Assembly (NCBI RefSeq): GCF_004792655.1
Contig: NZ_SRZC01000031.1
Coordinates: 1-39,091, forward strand
Source: Palleniella muris
Lineage (GTDB): Bacteria > Bacteroidota > Bacteroidia > Bacteroidales > Bacteroidaceae
Direction: 5' to 3'
DNA length: 39,091 nt
Shown: one piece after another, positions 7,493-15,807 of the stretch
How the letters are laid out: each line of letters opens with the position of its first letter
Position numbering within the stretch: position 1 is the stretch's first letter
The notes under the pieces: generated by a model
What the model was told of the DNA's origin: nothing
The model's input: the letters and a program-made list of their open reading frames with translations, nothing else
The model's database searches: none
Program-made: the position numbers and the translations under genes

Positions 7493-9670
7493 ATGAAGAC
7501 AAAATCACTCATAACAGCAGGACTTCTCCTTTCCATAACAGCCACCGCACAGGAGCAGACGGCAGCCCTCGACAGCATCTACAAAGAGGCGGAACTCAGT
7601 GCGGTGGTGGTGAAAGGCACGGCACCGAAGACAAAACTCAAGGGCAACTCCATGCTCACAAAGATTGAAGGCTCGGTACTCTCCCAGTCGGGCACACTGG
7701 AAGAGATGCTCGCGAAGGTTCCGGGCATGACGAAAAACGGCGATGACCTCGAGGTCATAGGCAAAGGACAGCCGGTTTATTACATCAACGGGCGCAAGGT
7801 GCAGGACATCAACGAGTTCAAGACCATACGCTCGGAGGAGATTCTCGACGTCGATGTCATCCACAATCCCGGCGCACAGTACGACGCCACGGTGACGGCC
7901 GTAGTGCGCATACGCACCAAGAAACGTCAGGGAGAAGGCTTCGGATTCAACGCTTTCGCCGATGGCAACTACGATGTTCAGAACGAAACATTCACCCCTT
8001 CGTCAACAGTGAAGGTCAACTACCGCCACAATTCCGTTGACGTTTTCGGCAAACTGAACTATTGGCAGTGGCGGAACGAGTACACGCAGACCCTCCGCCA
8101 GGACAGTTACTATAAAGCGGCAACCGTCTCACAAGAAGGAGACACATATAATAACACCAACTATTACGGTCTGAGCTATAACGTTGGTTTCAACTGGCAG
8201 ATAGCCGACAACCATTCCGTCGGTATGCGCATAGACATGAAAAGTCAGCTTTACGGCACTTCATGGAATGCTCTTGATGAGGACATTCTTACGAATAATG
8301 TCGTCACGGAGCATATCTTCTCCAACTCGGCAGAGAAAGAAAACGAACCATTCAACTGGTCTGCCAACGCTTACTACAACGGAAAGGTGGGCAAACTGGG
8401 CATCGACTGGAACGTAGACCTCTACCGCAACAAGACAACCAGTACCACCGCACAGCTCGAAGAGCTTGAGACAGAGGCTGAAAACATCGCCACTGAGAAG
8501 ATGAACAAGAACCGTATGTTCGCCACAAAGCTCGTCTTCTCTTACCCTGTGTGGAAAGGTGAACTGAATGTCGGCACGGAGATGTCCTTCGTCAACCGCG
8601 ATTCAAAGTACACCATCACAAAGACCACCGTCCCATCCTCCGAGATGAAGGTCAGCGACAAGAATCTTGCGGCCTTCGTGGAGTATGGTTTCCAAATTCC
8701 GAAGGTAGGTTCTGCCAGTGTCGGACTGCGCTATGAGCATGTCGGTTTTGACTATACGGACTGCCTTGACTCCAAGAACAACATGACACGCTATACCGAT
8801 GATTTCTTCCCTTCAGCATCGTTCTCCACACAGCTCGGCCCTGTCCAGGCGGCACTCTCTTACAGCATGAAGACTAAACGCCCATGGTATGGCACGCTTT
8901 CCGATGCCGTTACCTACATGAACCGCTACTGCATGGTTACCGGTGACCCTAAGCTGAAGAACTCCACCAAGCAGGATCTCGGCGCGAACTTCCGCTGGAA
9001 ATGGCTGAATCTTGCTTTGCAGTACATACATCAGAAGAACGTCATCACACAATGGTCATACGTCGGAGGCATGGAAGGCACACCGGCAGAAGGACTTGAC
9101 GAGGGAGTTATCCTCCTGAAGCATGTCAACCTGAAAGACCCTTACAAGCAGTTGTCAGCCTTCATTACCGCCATGCCTACCTTCGGATGCTACACGCCAA
9201 ACTGGACGGTGGGCTTTATGAAACCCTCATTGAAGCAACTCCTCGCCGACCCTCGTGAGGAAAGTGGCATGCGGTTGGTGGAAAAGACAAAGCCATTCTG
9301 GTTCGGACAGCTTAACAATGCTTTCCGCCTGAAGCACTCATGGCAGCTGGAGCTCAACGGTATGGTGATGTCAAAGGGCGACCAGATGAACATGTCGCTC
9401 ACCAAAGCGATGTGGTCAATGGATGCAGCGGTGCAAAAATGCTGGCTGAAGGACGATGCCCTGAGCCTGCGCTTCAAGTTTGCCGACATCTTCCATACGG
9501 GTTCAAAGATGTATGCGGCAATGGATTGCGGCTACTACACGCTCACGCTTGACACCCGTAACAGCCGTCAGTGCATAAGCATGTCGCTCCGCTATGTGTT
9601 CAATGCCGCCAAGTCAAAGTACAAAGGCACGGGCGCAGGCTCCGGTGCAGTGTCGCGCATGGGCAAATAG
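7493..9670 (+). CDS. Outer-membrane beta-barrel protein with TonB-type plug
   Basis: This is a 725-residue outer-membrane protein. The frame is open from 7394, but ATG 7493 starts a clear signal peptide (MKTKSLITAGLLLSITATAQ). Residues about 30-160 form a TonB-receptor-like plug: SAVVVKGTAPKTKLKGNSM, GTLEEMLAKVPGMTKNGDDL, YYINGRKVQDINEF, IRSEEILDVDVIHNPGAQYD and VVRIRTKK are standard plug motifs. The rest is strand-rich barrel of the 'outer membrane beta-barrel family' type and ends with SMSLRYVFN before a Gly/Ser-rich tail. The carboxypeptidase-regulatory-like domain found at the N-terminus of many relatives is absent. It starts 118 nt after the GntR gene with no evident promoter, so it may be read through from that operon. 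The ligand is unknown. Confidence 0.8.
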   Translation: MKTKSLITAGLLLSITATAQEQTAALDSIYKEAELSAVVVKGTAPKTKLKGNSMLTKIEGSVLSQSGTLEEMLAKVPGMTKNGDDLEVIGKGQPVYYINGRKVQDINEFKTIRSEEILDVDVIHNPGAQYDATVTAVVRIRTKKRQGEGFGFNAFADGNYDVQNETFTPSSTVKVNYRHNSVDVFGKLNYWQWRNEYTQTLRQDSYYKAATVSQEGDTYNNTNYYGLSYNVGFNWQIADNHSVGMRIDMKSQLYGTSWNALDEDILTNNVVTEHIFSNSAEKENEPFNWSANAYYNGKVGKLGIDWNVDLYRNKTTSTTAQLEELETEAENIATEKMNKNRMFATKLVFSYPVWKGELNVGTEMSFVNRDSKYTITKTTVPSSEMKVSDKNLAAFVEYGFQIPKVGSASVGLRYEHVGFDYTDCLDSKNNMTRYTDDFFPSASFSTQLGPVQAALSYSMKTKRPWYGTLSDAVTYMNRYCMVTGDPKLKNSTKQDLGANFRWKWLNLALQYIHQKNVITQWSYVGGMEGTPAEGLDEGVILLKHVNLKDPYKQLSAFITAMPTFGCYTPNWTVGFMKPSLKQLLADPREESGMRLVEKTKPFWFGQLNNAFRLKHSWQLELNGMVMSKGDQMNMSLTKAMWSMDAAVQKCWLKDDALSLRFKFADIFHTGSKMYAAMDCGYYTLTLDTRNSRQCISMSLRYVFNAAKSKYKGTGAGSGAVSRMGK

Positions 9671-9759
9671 CCTGACTGTTTCTTTACCGGGCACATACAT
9701 CAGCGTATGCTGCTCAGCGTGCAAGCTGACGCTGTAAAAGCACCGCAAGGAGTCAGCCT

Positions 9760-9948
9760 GAGGGTGTGTCAAAACTCAAACCGATGTTTTCAAAGGTTAC
9801 AATTTGTAAGTTTAGTACTACAAACTACCGCTATGCGGTAGAGGCTGAATGTTCGATTGTTTAAGAATTGTTTCTTTTCTATATTGCAGAAACTGTACTT
9901 ACAAATTGAAAGTTGGATTTTTGACAATGGTCATTTTGACACACCCTC
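9760..9948. mobile_element. MITE-like element, 189 bp, no coding capacity
   Basis: Perfect 15-bp terminal inverted repeats: GAGGGTGTGTCAAAA at 9760-9774 and its complement at 9934-9948. Inside lies a second perfect inverted repeat, CAATTTGTAAGT (9800-9811) with 9897-9908, and a central palindrome TACCGCTATGCGGTA (9826-9840). Short length, nested terminal repeats and lack of a gene are the marks of a non-autonomous transposable element. No convincing target-site duplication is visible beside the ends (left CCT, right CTC). Confidence 0.55.
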
Positions 9949-9991
9949 CTCATGCCATAAATACGCCCATAACACTCCCCTTCAGTGTGAG

Positions 9992-10093
9992 GCACCGTCT
10001 TACGGTGCAGAATTACTTGCCCTGGGCCACCCTGCATGTTCGGCTGCGCCTCCATACAGGGTTAACGAAGAGTCACCGTTTCACGGTGCTTTT
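9992..10093. repeat. Two small CACCGT...ACGGTG hairpins
   Basis: GCACCGTCTTACGGTGC (9992-10008) and CACCGTTTCACGGTG (10074-10088), each with a 3-nt loop. The second is followed by CTTTTT and could act as a weak terminator on the + strand for the outer-membrane protein gene ending at 9670. The gap 9671-10541 holds no supportable gene; besides these it contains the MITE-like element and the repeats listed separately. Confidence 0.55.
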
Positions 10094-10158
10094 TATGGCA
10101 TTTTTGATAGCATCAAATAACGCAAATTCATCGAACTCACGTTATTTTCCCTGACACC

Positions 10159-10173
10159 AATAAGAAAACTCAT
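10159..10173. repeat. Direct repeat AATAAGAAAACTCAT, copy 1
   Basis: The 15-mer recurs exactly at 10507-10521; in both places it is followed within a few bases by CGTTTTT. The two copies bracket the hairpin-rich segment downstream of the minus-strand gene pair. Confidence 0.6.
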
Positions 10174-10301
10174 TGCGTTTTTCCCCTCCGTATTTCGCGT
10201 AAAGACAATCAAGGGACAGTGAGTGAAAAAATATCGCAGGAATTTATGCTTTTGCCATGTCGCTGTATGTCAGTGTATTACTGACGAATGCCGCAATCGT
10301 T

Positions 10302-10366
10302 GTACAAAAAAAGCACTGCAATTCGTTACCTTTCGCACGTTTTTGGTAATGAATCACAGTGCTTTT
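10302..10366 (-). terminator. Long hairpin, terminator for the minus-strand gene pair
   Basis: AAAAGCACTG (10309-10318) pairs with CAGTGCTTTT (10357-10366), and after a 2x2 internal loop ATTCGTTACC (10321-10330) pairs with GGTAATGAAT (10345-10354), leaving a 14-nt loop. Read on the minus strand the stem is followed by a run of seven T, about 175 nt after the stop of the 72-residue gene. The inner stem carries a GGTAAC-type core. Confidence 0.65.
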
Positions 10367-10386
10367 CCTATCCTTCCGCACTACAG

Positions 10387-10475
10387 ACGGTAACCTTTCT
10401 CATGGTCAGCGGTAACCGTTTGCGGCATGAAAGGCGACGGCGGGCAATGCCAAGTGCCACCTTTCGTTTGTGAAA
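10387..10475. repeat. Cluster of GGTAACC / CCACCTTTC motifs
   Basis: ACGGTAACCTTTC (from about 10388), GCGGTAACCG (from about 10410), CATGAAAGGCG and GTGCCACCTTTCG lie within 90 bp. They resemble the AAAGGTnACC family at 2205-2276 and 28541-28620. No gene is supported here. Confidence 0.5.
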
Positions 10476-10506
10476 GCCTCGTTTCTTACTGTTATGATAA
10501 ATAGAG

Positions 10507-10521
10507 AATAAGAAAACTCAT
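10507..10521. repeat. Direct repeat AATAAGAAAACTCAT, copy 2
   Basis: Exact copy of 10159-10173, located 21-35 nt beyond the stop codon of the minus-strand 72-residue gene. Confidence 0.6.
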
Positions 10522-10541
10522 GCCGTTTTTTTGCAGCCTTC

Positions 10542-10760
10542 TCAGAAGCCCTCTTCAAACGGACTGTCAGAGAACGGGTTCCCCCAATCGTCCTCGAACG
10601 TGTCCCCTTTGCTCATCTGACCTTCGTCATCATCAACTTCGCCCTGCTTGATCGTGCTTGAAATGATAGGCGCAAGGAGCTCCTCCATGTCCAAGGGAAT
10701 TATGCTGATTTCAGGCTTGACATACTTCTTTTTCATTCTTTTTTGTTCCTCCTTTTTCAT
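10542..10760 (-). CDS. Small KPE-type protein of unknown function
   Basis: The protein has 72 residues if it starts at 10760, where its ATG overlaps the TGA of the upstream 909-residue gene (ATGA overlap). An alternative start at residue 9 (10736) lies just behind AAGGAGG, and then the protein begins MKKKYVKPEISIIPLDMEELLAP. This start, a Lys-rich beginning, a (Y)VKPE motif and a xxELLA motif, is shared by many short unassigned Bacteroidales proteins. The remainder is strongly acidic (VDDDEG, FEDDWGNPFSDSPFEEGF). There is no signal peptide or membrane segment. Translational coupling suggests it works with the large secreted protein. Its function is unknown. Confidence 0.7.
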   Translation of the reverse strand: MKKEEQKRMKKKYVKPEISIIPLDMEELLAPIISSTIKQGEVDDDEGQMSKGDTFEDDWGNPFSDSPFEEGF

Positions 10761-13486
10761 TTTATGATGATTTTCTTGTTGTTGTGGATGTATATGCCCT
10801 TTGTTGTCGGGCGTGCTATCTTCATGCCTTGCAGAGTGTAGTAGCTGTTGTCCGCTTCTGCAGAGGCTGCCTCAATGCTGCTGACGTCGGTGGCTCCACC
10901 GTCGAACACCATTCTCCAACCCTTGCTTGCCGCTGTCGGGCTGATGTTGCCCGGCACTTGCAGATAGGCGGTGTTGATGGAGCAGTCGCCTTCGCCCGGC
11001 TGGTAGAAGCCTATGGTTGCCGGCTTGTCGCTGCCGTTCCTCTTCTTGTAGCCGAAGAGATAGTTTGTGACAGTCTTTTCGGCATCATGAAGCGTGATGT
11101 GCTTGCGCTCTATCTGGCCCTTCAGCAGATTATTTTTAACATGCTTGTCTCTGCCATAGTTAGGCTCCTCGTAGTACTCCATGACAATATCCTCTGTAAG
11201 AAGTTTGTTGCCCTCCTCTTTGCCTGCATATTTCTTTGCAAGAATCACAGGCATGCCTGCAGGGAGAATCTGTCTGCCGTCAGCTGTCTTTTCGGCTGTG
11301 TATGGTGTGAGTACGGCTTCCATGTCCGCTTGTCTGGCTTCGGAGACATAGAAGATGGCTATATCTTCAGGGACAAGCACAGCATGGTAGTCACAGAACG
11401 ACTTGAATGTGTCATACTCTGTTTTGTCTTCTATTTTGTCCGCATACGGACGATAGAATGTGTATGCGCGGTTGAGCAAGTAGTAAATCTTCTGAATGTC
11501 CTCATCCTGTCTGATGTACAGCCTTATGTAGTAATATCCCGAAGGCAGACCGAAATCACAAGTTATTACAAAGTCTGGGTTGTATGTAGTGCTTGAAGTG
11601 CTGCCGGTACGAAGATAGTTCACATATTGTGTGTCATGGTTGTTATTGTCGTTATCATTGGTAGCCAAACCGTAGACATTCATCTCGTCGGAGCAGTATA
11701 CTCCATTTTTATCCTTTATAACCAAAGACTTTGGAGACACTCGGTCGCCCATGAATATTGTTTTGGTGAAGTCCTTGTTGTAGACAAACAAGAATGGCTC
11801 TCCTGCTTTTATATATATAGGCTGTTCTTTCTTTGCCAGCATTCCTTCCGTTGTCTCTCCGGCATCCGGCTTACCATGGTAAGTGTAGTTGCGTGAGTCT
11901 CGGTTATAGTACATTCGCAGTGCATGTTTAGTCTGGTGGTCAGCGTCTGCTATGCTCCAACCCTCAGTGTCTGCATCGTTGCTCTCTTCTTCTGTGGCGG
12001 TGACAGCCGGTCCCATGATATACATGCCTTTGTTGAACACAAGGTTATATGTCGATGTGGTTATGTTCATTGAGAACGTGTAGGATGTATAGCTGTCGTC
12101 CACCTGTGGGTTAAGAGCCTGCTGAGTGTATAGCGTTGCATCAGCTCGTCTTGTTGTCAAACCACCATGAAGGGCTGTGCCGTCAAGACCATAGGAGTCG
12201 TCCTTGTAAATCCATTGCACTTGTGGGCGTATGGCTTTGCCCCATGCTACATTAATGTCGTAATTGCCCCAGTTCTTTATATCCTCTGCAGCGAACACTG
12301 CAAGATAGAGTTGGTTCCAGCCTTCAGCCGGTTTTGGGATAGTGACTCTGAACAGTATGCTGTCGGCGCTACTCTTGATGTCCTCTGTCGGGTCAAGATA
12401 CTCTATGCCACCCTTGAACCAGCTCTTTCTCATTTCGCGTCTGCCGTCAATTTCATTAGGCTTGATGTCTATGTCTGCTGCAGCTTTCTTGAAGTTGCCC
12501 ACAAGATAGTAGCCATTTTCATCAATCTCTCTTCTTCCAAGGTTCTTGTCGTTGACGATAATCTCAAGAGTGCGTTTGTTCTGTGAGTTTGGTTGGGTAT
12601 TGATAAAGAACGTATAGGACTGTCCTGTACCACGTTTCAGTTTGAATACTCCTTTGTGGTCATTTGCACAGTCGTACGCTTCATGGTTCAGGATATTACC
12701 GCGCAGGTTGTCCGTGCCTGGTTTGTCTTTGCCCAGTTCGTAGGTTTCTTGGTATGCCTTGTACACAACCTTGCCATCGCCCCTCTGAATCCAATACTCG
12801 ATTTCGTCCAGATTCTTATCAATCAAGAAATCACGGAAATTGAAAGTCTGGTATTCTCCTAATTCCAGTCCGCCACCTCGTTGGCGTGACGGTGAGAAAC
12901 GGAAACTCTCACACAGGAGGGATTCCGGATTAACAGGATTTTTAGTAAGTTGCGGACTTACAAAGTAATATGCATCATCAAAGACAGCGCCGGGCGCAAC
13001 CTCTGTTCCTTTGACAGTGACATACCAATATTGATGGTCACCTCTAATGTTGTTGAAAGTCAATGTCAGAGTACATTTGTTGTATTTCTCTCGGAGTGCA
13101 TTGATGTTCAATGTGAATTTTTGGTCGCCTGCTGTTGAGCACAAATATTTTTGTGTTCCGGTGAAATCAGTTATGTCAGAGGTCGGATTATTCGTTGGGT
13201 CTGTGGCATAATACCCAAGGTGGTATTCATTGCCATTGTTGTCTGTCACCTTGAATGTGAGGTCAATATTGTCCACATCCTTATAGTTTGAAAAGGTGAT
13301 TTCCCTGTAGAATGTGTCTGTTGCGCCACGTTTCTTTGTGAATGCTTTTCCATTAGCAGTTTCGTTTGTAGAAACGGATGTGGCAGATTTGTAGTTGTCT
13401 GTAGAATCGTCGGCAAGCATTTCGGCAGGGAAGGCGAATGCTGCAAGCAGGACAATGAGTCTGCACAAAAGAGATACTTTTTTCAT
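10757..13486 (-). CDS. Large secreted protein with C-terminal sorting-like tail
   Basis: This is a 909-residue protein of unknown function. Residues 1-25 form a Sec signal peptide (LIVLLAAFAFPAEMLA). The body is rich in aromatic, Asn and Asp residues with no domain I can name; a late segment (LTPYTAEKTADGRQILPAGM, PVILAKKY) is a pattern often seen in Prevotella secreted proteins. The last 30 residues (SYYTLQGMKIARPTTKGIYI, then KKIIIK) match the short C-terminal tail common on Prevotella surface proteins and resemble a type IX secretion sorting signal. It is the first gene of a two-gene minus-strand unit with the KPE peptide. Its promoter region contains a nine-base C tract. Confidence 0.75.
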   Translation of the reverse strand: MKKVSLLCRLIVLLAAFAFPAEMLADDSTDNYKSATSVSTNETANGKAFTKKRGATDTFYREITFSNYKDVDNIDLTFKVTDNNGNEYHLGYYATDPTNNPTSDITDFTGTQKYLCSTAGDQKFTLNINALREKYNKCTLTLTFNNIRGDHQYWYVTVKGTEVAPGAVFDDAYYFVSPQLTKNPVNPESLLCESFRFSPSRQRGGGLELGEYQTFNFRDFLIDKNLDEIEYWIQRGDGKVVYKAYQETYELGKDKPGTDNLRGNILNHEAYDCANDHKGVFKLKRGTGQSYTFFINTQPNSQNKRTLEIIVNDKNLGRREIDENGYYLVGNFKKAAADIDIKPNEIDGRREMRKSWFKGGIEYLDPTEDIKSSADSILFRVTIPKPAEGWNQLYLAVFAAEDIKNWGNYDINVAWGKAIRPQVQWIYKDDSYGLDGTALHGGLTTRRADATLYTQQALNPQVDDSYTSYTFSMNITTSTYNLVFNKGMYIMGPAVTATEEESNDADTEGWSIADADHQTKHALRMYYNRDSRNYTYHGKPDAGETTEGMLAKKEQPIYIKAGEPFLFVYNKDFTKTIFMGDRVSPKSLVIKDKNGVYCSDEMNVYGLATNDNDNNNHDTQYVNYLRTGSTSSTTYNPDFVITCDFGLPSGYYYIRLYIRQDEDIQKIYYLLNRAYTFYRPYADKIEDKTEYDTFKSFCDYHAVLVPEDIAIFYVSEARQADMEAVLTPYTAEKTADGRQILPAGMPVILAKKYAGKEEGNKLLTEDIVMEYYEEPNYGRDKHVKNNLLKGQIERKHITLHDAEKTVTNYLFGYKKRNGSDKPATIGFYQPGEGDCSINTAYLQVPGNISPTAASKGWRMVFDGGATDVSSIEAASAEADNSYYTLQGMKIARPTTKGIYIHNNKKIIIK

Positions 13487-13575
13487 GCCTGATTTTTTTT
13501 GAAGTTAGTCAATATTTATGGTTTATAGTGTGATTAATAATTTCTCTCAAATAGCATGAGTTCTGAAACGCGCTG

Positions 13576-13612
13576 TAAAGGTAATATTTTTTTTAGAAAA
13601 AATGGGGGGGGG
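13576..13612 (-). promoter_or_regulatory. Putative promoter with C9 tract for the large secreted protein
   Basis: On the minus strand TACCTTTA (13583 down to 13576) resembles the -7 consensus TAnnTTTG, about 90 nt before the ATG at 13486. A run of nine C (13612 to 13604) lies 20 nt further upstream, where the -33 element should sit. Confidence 0.45.
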
Positions 13613-13717
13613 TAAAATGGTATAAACAGGTGTTTTGGGAGGACAATCGTTTGTCCAAAATGATTGTTTTTTTCAAAGATAATTTAAGGTGGGAGCTGCT
13701 TTTATGGGTTGTTCTTT

Positions 13718-13805
13718 TGTCTCCGGCAAGCATGTTTGTCTTTCCATACAAGGGGTGTAATAGAAATGTAAACTTGATTTTGGCATGTCAGGCAAGATGT
13801 TCTCC
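13718..13805. repeat. Intergenic direct repeat, copy 1
   Basis: Similar in sequence and spacing to 15808-15899: both begin TGTCTCnGGCAAGCAT, continue with TTTCCnTnCAAGG and contain a second GGCAAGNTGT 66-70 nt later. The copies flank the gene pair at 14055-15564. The intergenic space 13487-14054 also has a small hairpin GGACAA-TCGT-TTGTCC at 13641-13656. Confidence 0.5.
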
Positions 13806-13869
13806 ATGACTTTGGGAGGGTGCAAAATGTATGTAGAATAGGGTGGTTTGTAAAAAAATAATAGTTTTA

Positions 13870-13900
13870 TTTGTAGATTGTTTTTTTTTTGTTATCTTTG
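13870..13900 (+). promoter_or_regulatory. Promoter of the lipoprotein at 14055
   Basis: TTTG (13870-13873) and TATCTTTG (13893-13900) with a 19-nt spacer fit the Bacteroidetes promoter. The leader to ATG 14055 is about 150 nt. Confidence 0.6.
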
Positions 13901-14054
13901 TGGTAGGAAAAGTGTAAAAGAGCTGGGCGGGACTGTGAAAAGTATGGAAATATAGTATCCATAATTAGTCTTGGAACTGATTAGGAGCATTCCTTAATAC
14001 TATTCGTATTGTATGTGTAATGAAATAATTTTATTAACTAAATTTATTAAGTTT

Positions 14055-14705
14055 ATGAAAAAGATGTTTTATACACTTGGTGTTTCCATTATGTTCTGTT
14101 CTTGTAGTACAACTGTTTATGATTCCGATTTTGAACAGCCCAAGGCTAAAAGTATAGTGATTTCTACGCAAAATAGTTATGTGGATTTGCAGAATGATAT
14201 TGCAGATTTGAATAAAGGGCTTGAGAACCCAAAAGCAAGGGGCTTTTGGTCAAGACTTTTTGGTCGTGTACTAAATGTTTTTGTTTCAGATTGTGTCGGT
14301 GCTGTGAGAGGTGTATTTTCAGGAGGTAATGTGTGGCAATCTGCACAGGGTGCTTCATTAACTTCTGCAAAAAAACAAAGTTTTATAACTTTAGTCGATG
14401 GAGCAAACATGTTGCTTGCAAAATCATCAGCAAATATTAATAAAGATGTTCCTGTCATTTCATGTATGCAGCCTAGGGAATTCGGAATGGATGGATTGGT
14501 ATTTACTTCAGAACCGGGACTTGCAACTATAAATGACAGTATAGGGTATTACCATAATTACATTCTTTATGAGGCTTTGGAAAAGGAGAATAGTGCAAAT
14601 TATTGGGTAGGCGTATCGGATTATGCATGTGTTTTAGAAGTGAATGAAGAAATTAAGAATCAATTACAAAACATTTATGTTAGATGTTGTTGCTTTGTAT
14701 TTTAA
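14055..14705 (+). CDS. Putative lipoprotein, probably truncated by a frameshift
   Basis: This is a 216-residue predicted lipoprotein of unknown function. ATG 14055 is preferred to 14013 because it starts directly at the signal peptide (MKKMFYTLGVSIMFCSC, lipidated Cys17). The mature protein has no recognised domain; a stretch near residues 60-90 (WSRLFGRVLNVFVSDCVGAV) is hydrophobic with glycines, and the rest is mixed. The frame ends in an odd Cys/Phe tail (IYVRCCCFVF). A neighbouring frame continues at once with a good coding sequence to 14868. Base composition is more AT-rich than in the surrounding genes. The real product is probably about 270 residues. Confidence 0.6.
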   Translation: MKKMFYTLGVSIMFCSCSTTVYDSDFEQPKAKSIVISTQNSYVDLQNDIADLNKGLENPKARGFWSRLFGRVLNVFVSDCVGAVRGVFSGGNVWQSAQGASLTSAKKQSFITLVDGANMLLAKSSANINKDVPVISCMQPREFGMDGLVFTSEPGLATINDSIGYYHNYILYEALEKENSANYWVGVSDYACVLEVNEEIKNQLQNIYVRCCCFVF

Positions 14706-14868
14706 CGGAATGGAACTTGTACAGACGGATGCAGAATGGGAACAGTATTGTAAGAATGTTATAGCTCTTGTCTCTGATTCCAGTATTTCAGAAGCAGATA
14801 AGGATGCTTTGGTAAAGGGTGTAACCGTTGGTTATGCAAGTTCAAAACTGTGGAAATGTGAAGAGTGA
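14677..14868 (+). pseudogene. Displaced 3' part of the lipoprotein gene
   Basis: In the +1 frame the sequence MLDVVALYFNGMELVQTDAE continues to SSKLWKCEE and a stop at 14868. Removing one T from the TTT at 14674-14676 would join it directly to the upstream frame. A separate small gene from an ATG at 14644 or 14710 is possible, but no promoter is seen and the overlap is in the wrong place for a normal start. Confidence 0.5.
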
Positions 14869-14895
14869 TTTCTTGAAATTAAATAGAAACTGTCT

Positions 14896-15564
14896 ATGAA
14901 AAGAATTTTATTTTATTTTTTTGCATTGCTCAGCCTTCCGCTTTGTGCGCAGACAGAGCGCAGGCTGTTGCTTGCGGAACTTCTGTCTGCTCGGGAGACG
15001 GACGGAGCAGCGGGCACTGTGGTGACGAAACTGTTGACGGAGGAACGGGCTGTGCAGATGTATGACGGTATGGAGGAATTCCACAGGGTTTCCAAGGCGG
15101 AGTATACCGTCACGGAGACTGCTGGGGCTATCTCCGTCAGACGCAGGGTTGTGGAAAACGTGCTTTCGGAGGGAAAGGCACTGAGCAATGGCAGTGCAGA
15201 CCTTACGGGGCGTGTGATGAGCGGTGTTCTCTTGCCGCGTAAGCTGTCAAAGAAATCAGGGAACGGTAAAGGATACATAGGTGTGGTGAATTCTGCTTCC
15301 GGTGATACGGTTGTGGTGACCATAGACAAGCATGCTGCTATAGGAGATGTTGCCGGTATGAAAGTGATGGGTACCGTGCTTACAGTGGAGAAGAGCTGTG
15401 AGGAATTGGTTTTTGTTTCTCCGTCAGGCGATTTGCGCCTTGACAGTCTGAAAGCTGTCTGTTGCAGGTTGGCAATGAAAGAACAGCCGAAGGGCGGAAC
15501 GTCTCACAGTCAGGAATGGTGGCAGGAGATAAAGGTCGTAAGTGTTTCTACGGAGACAAAGTGA
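14896..15564 (+). CDS. Secreted protein of unknown function
   Basis: This 222-residue protein has a Sec signal peptide (MKRILFYFFALLSLPLCAQ). I recognise no family. The mature part starts with helical sequence (RRLLLAELLSARE), then a mixed region with repeated Val/Thr strands (GDTVVVTIDKHAAIGDVAGM) and ends with a polar tail. It lies 27 nt after the displaced end of the lipoprotein gene, in the same direction and with no promoter between, so the two probably form one operon. GC content is higher than in the lipoprotein. Confidence 0.65.
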   Translation: MKRILFYFFALLSLPLCAQTERRLLLAELLSARETDGAAGTVVTKLLTEERAVQMYDGMEEFHRVSKAEYTVTETAGAISVRRRVVENVLSEGKALSNGSADLTGRVMSGVLLPRKLSKKSGNGKGYIGVVNSASGDTVVVTIDKHAAIGDVAGMKVMGTVLTVEKSCEELVFVSPSGDLRLDSLKAVCCRLAMKEQPKGGTSHSQEWWQEIKVVSVSTETK

Positions 15565-15807
15565 CTTGGCAAGGACAGGGATTTACTGTGTTTCTGGAGA
15601 GAGGGTGTGGCGGGTTGTATGATTTGCTGCACCTTGTTCTTTCTAATCTGCACAGGGTTAGTGGGGAAGGATTATGTTTGTTTTTGTCATCTAAGCATGC
15701 GTATGCCGTTGAGCTTTCTCGTGCTTTAAATGGCAAAGGCCGGTCTTGCCAATGGATTCAGAGACAAAGACAACGTAAAGGAGAAGCTGTTTTTATAGGT
15801 TGTGTTC

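Noticed and set aside
9849..10154. Open frames in the repeat-rich gap
   Set aside because: They run through the MITE-like element and hairpins and look like translated repeats.
10784..11596. 270-residue + strand open frame inside the large minus-strand secreted gene
   Set aside because: Cys/Val-rich composition typical of an antisense shadow; the minus frame has signal peptide and sorting-like tail.
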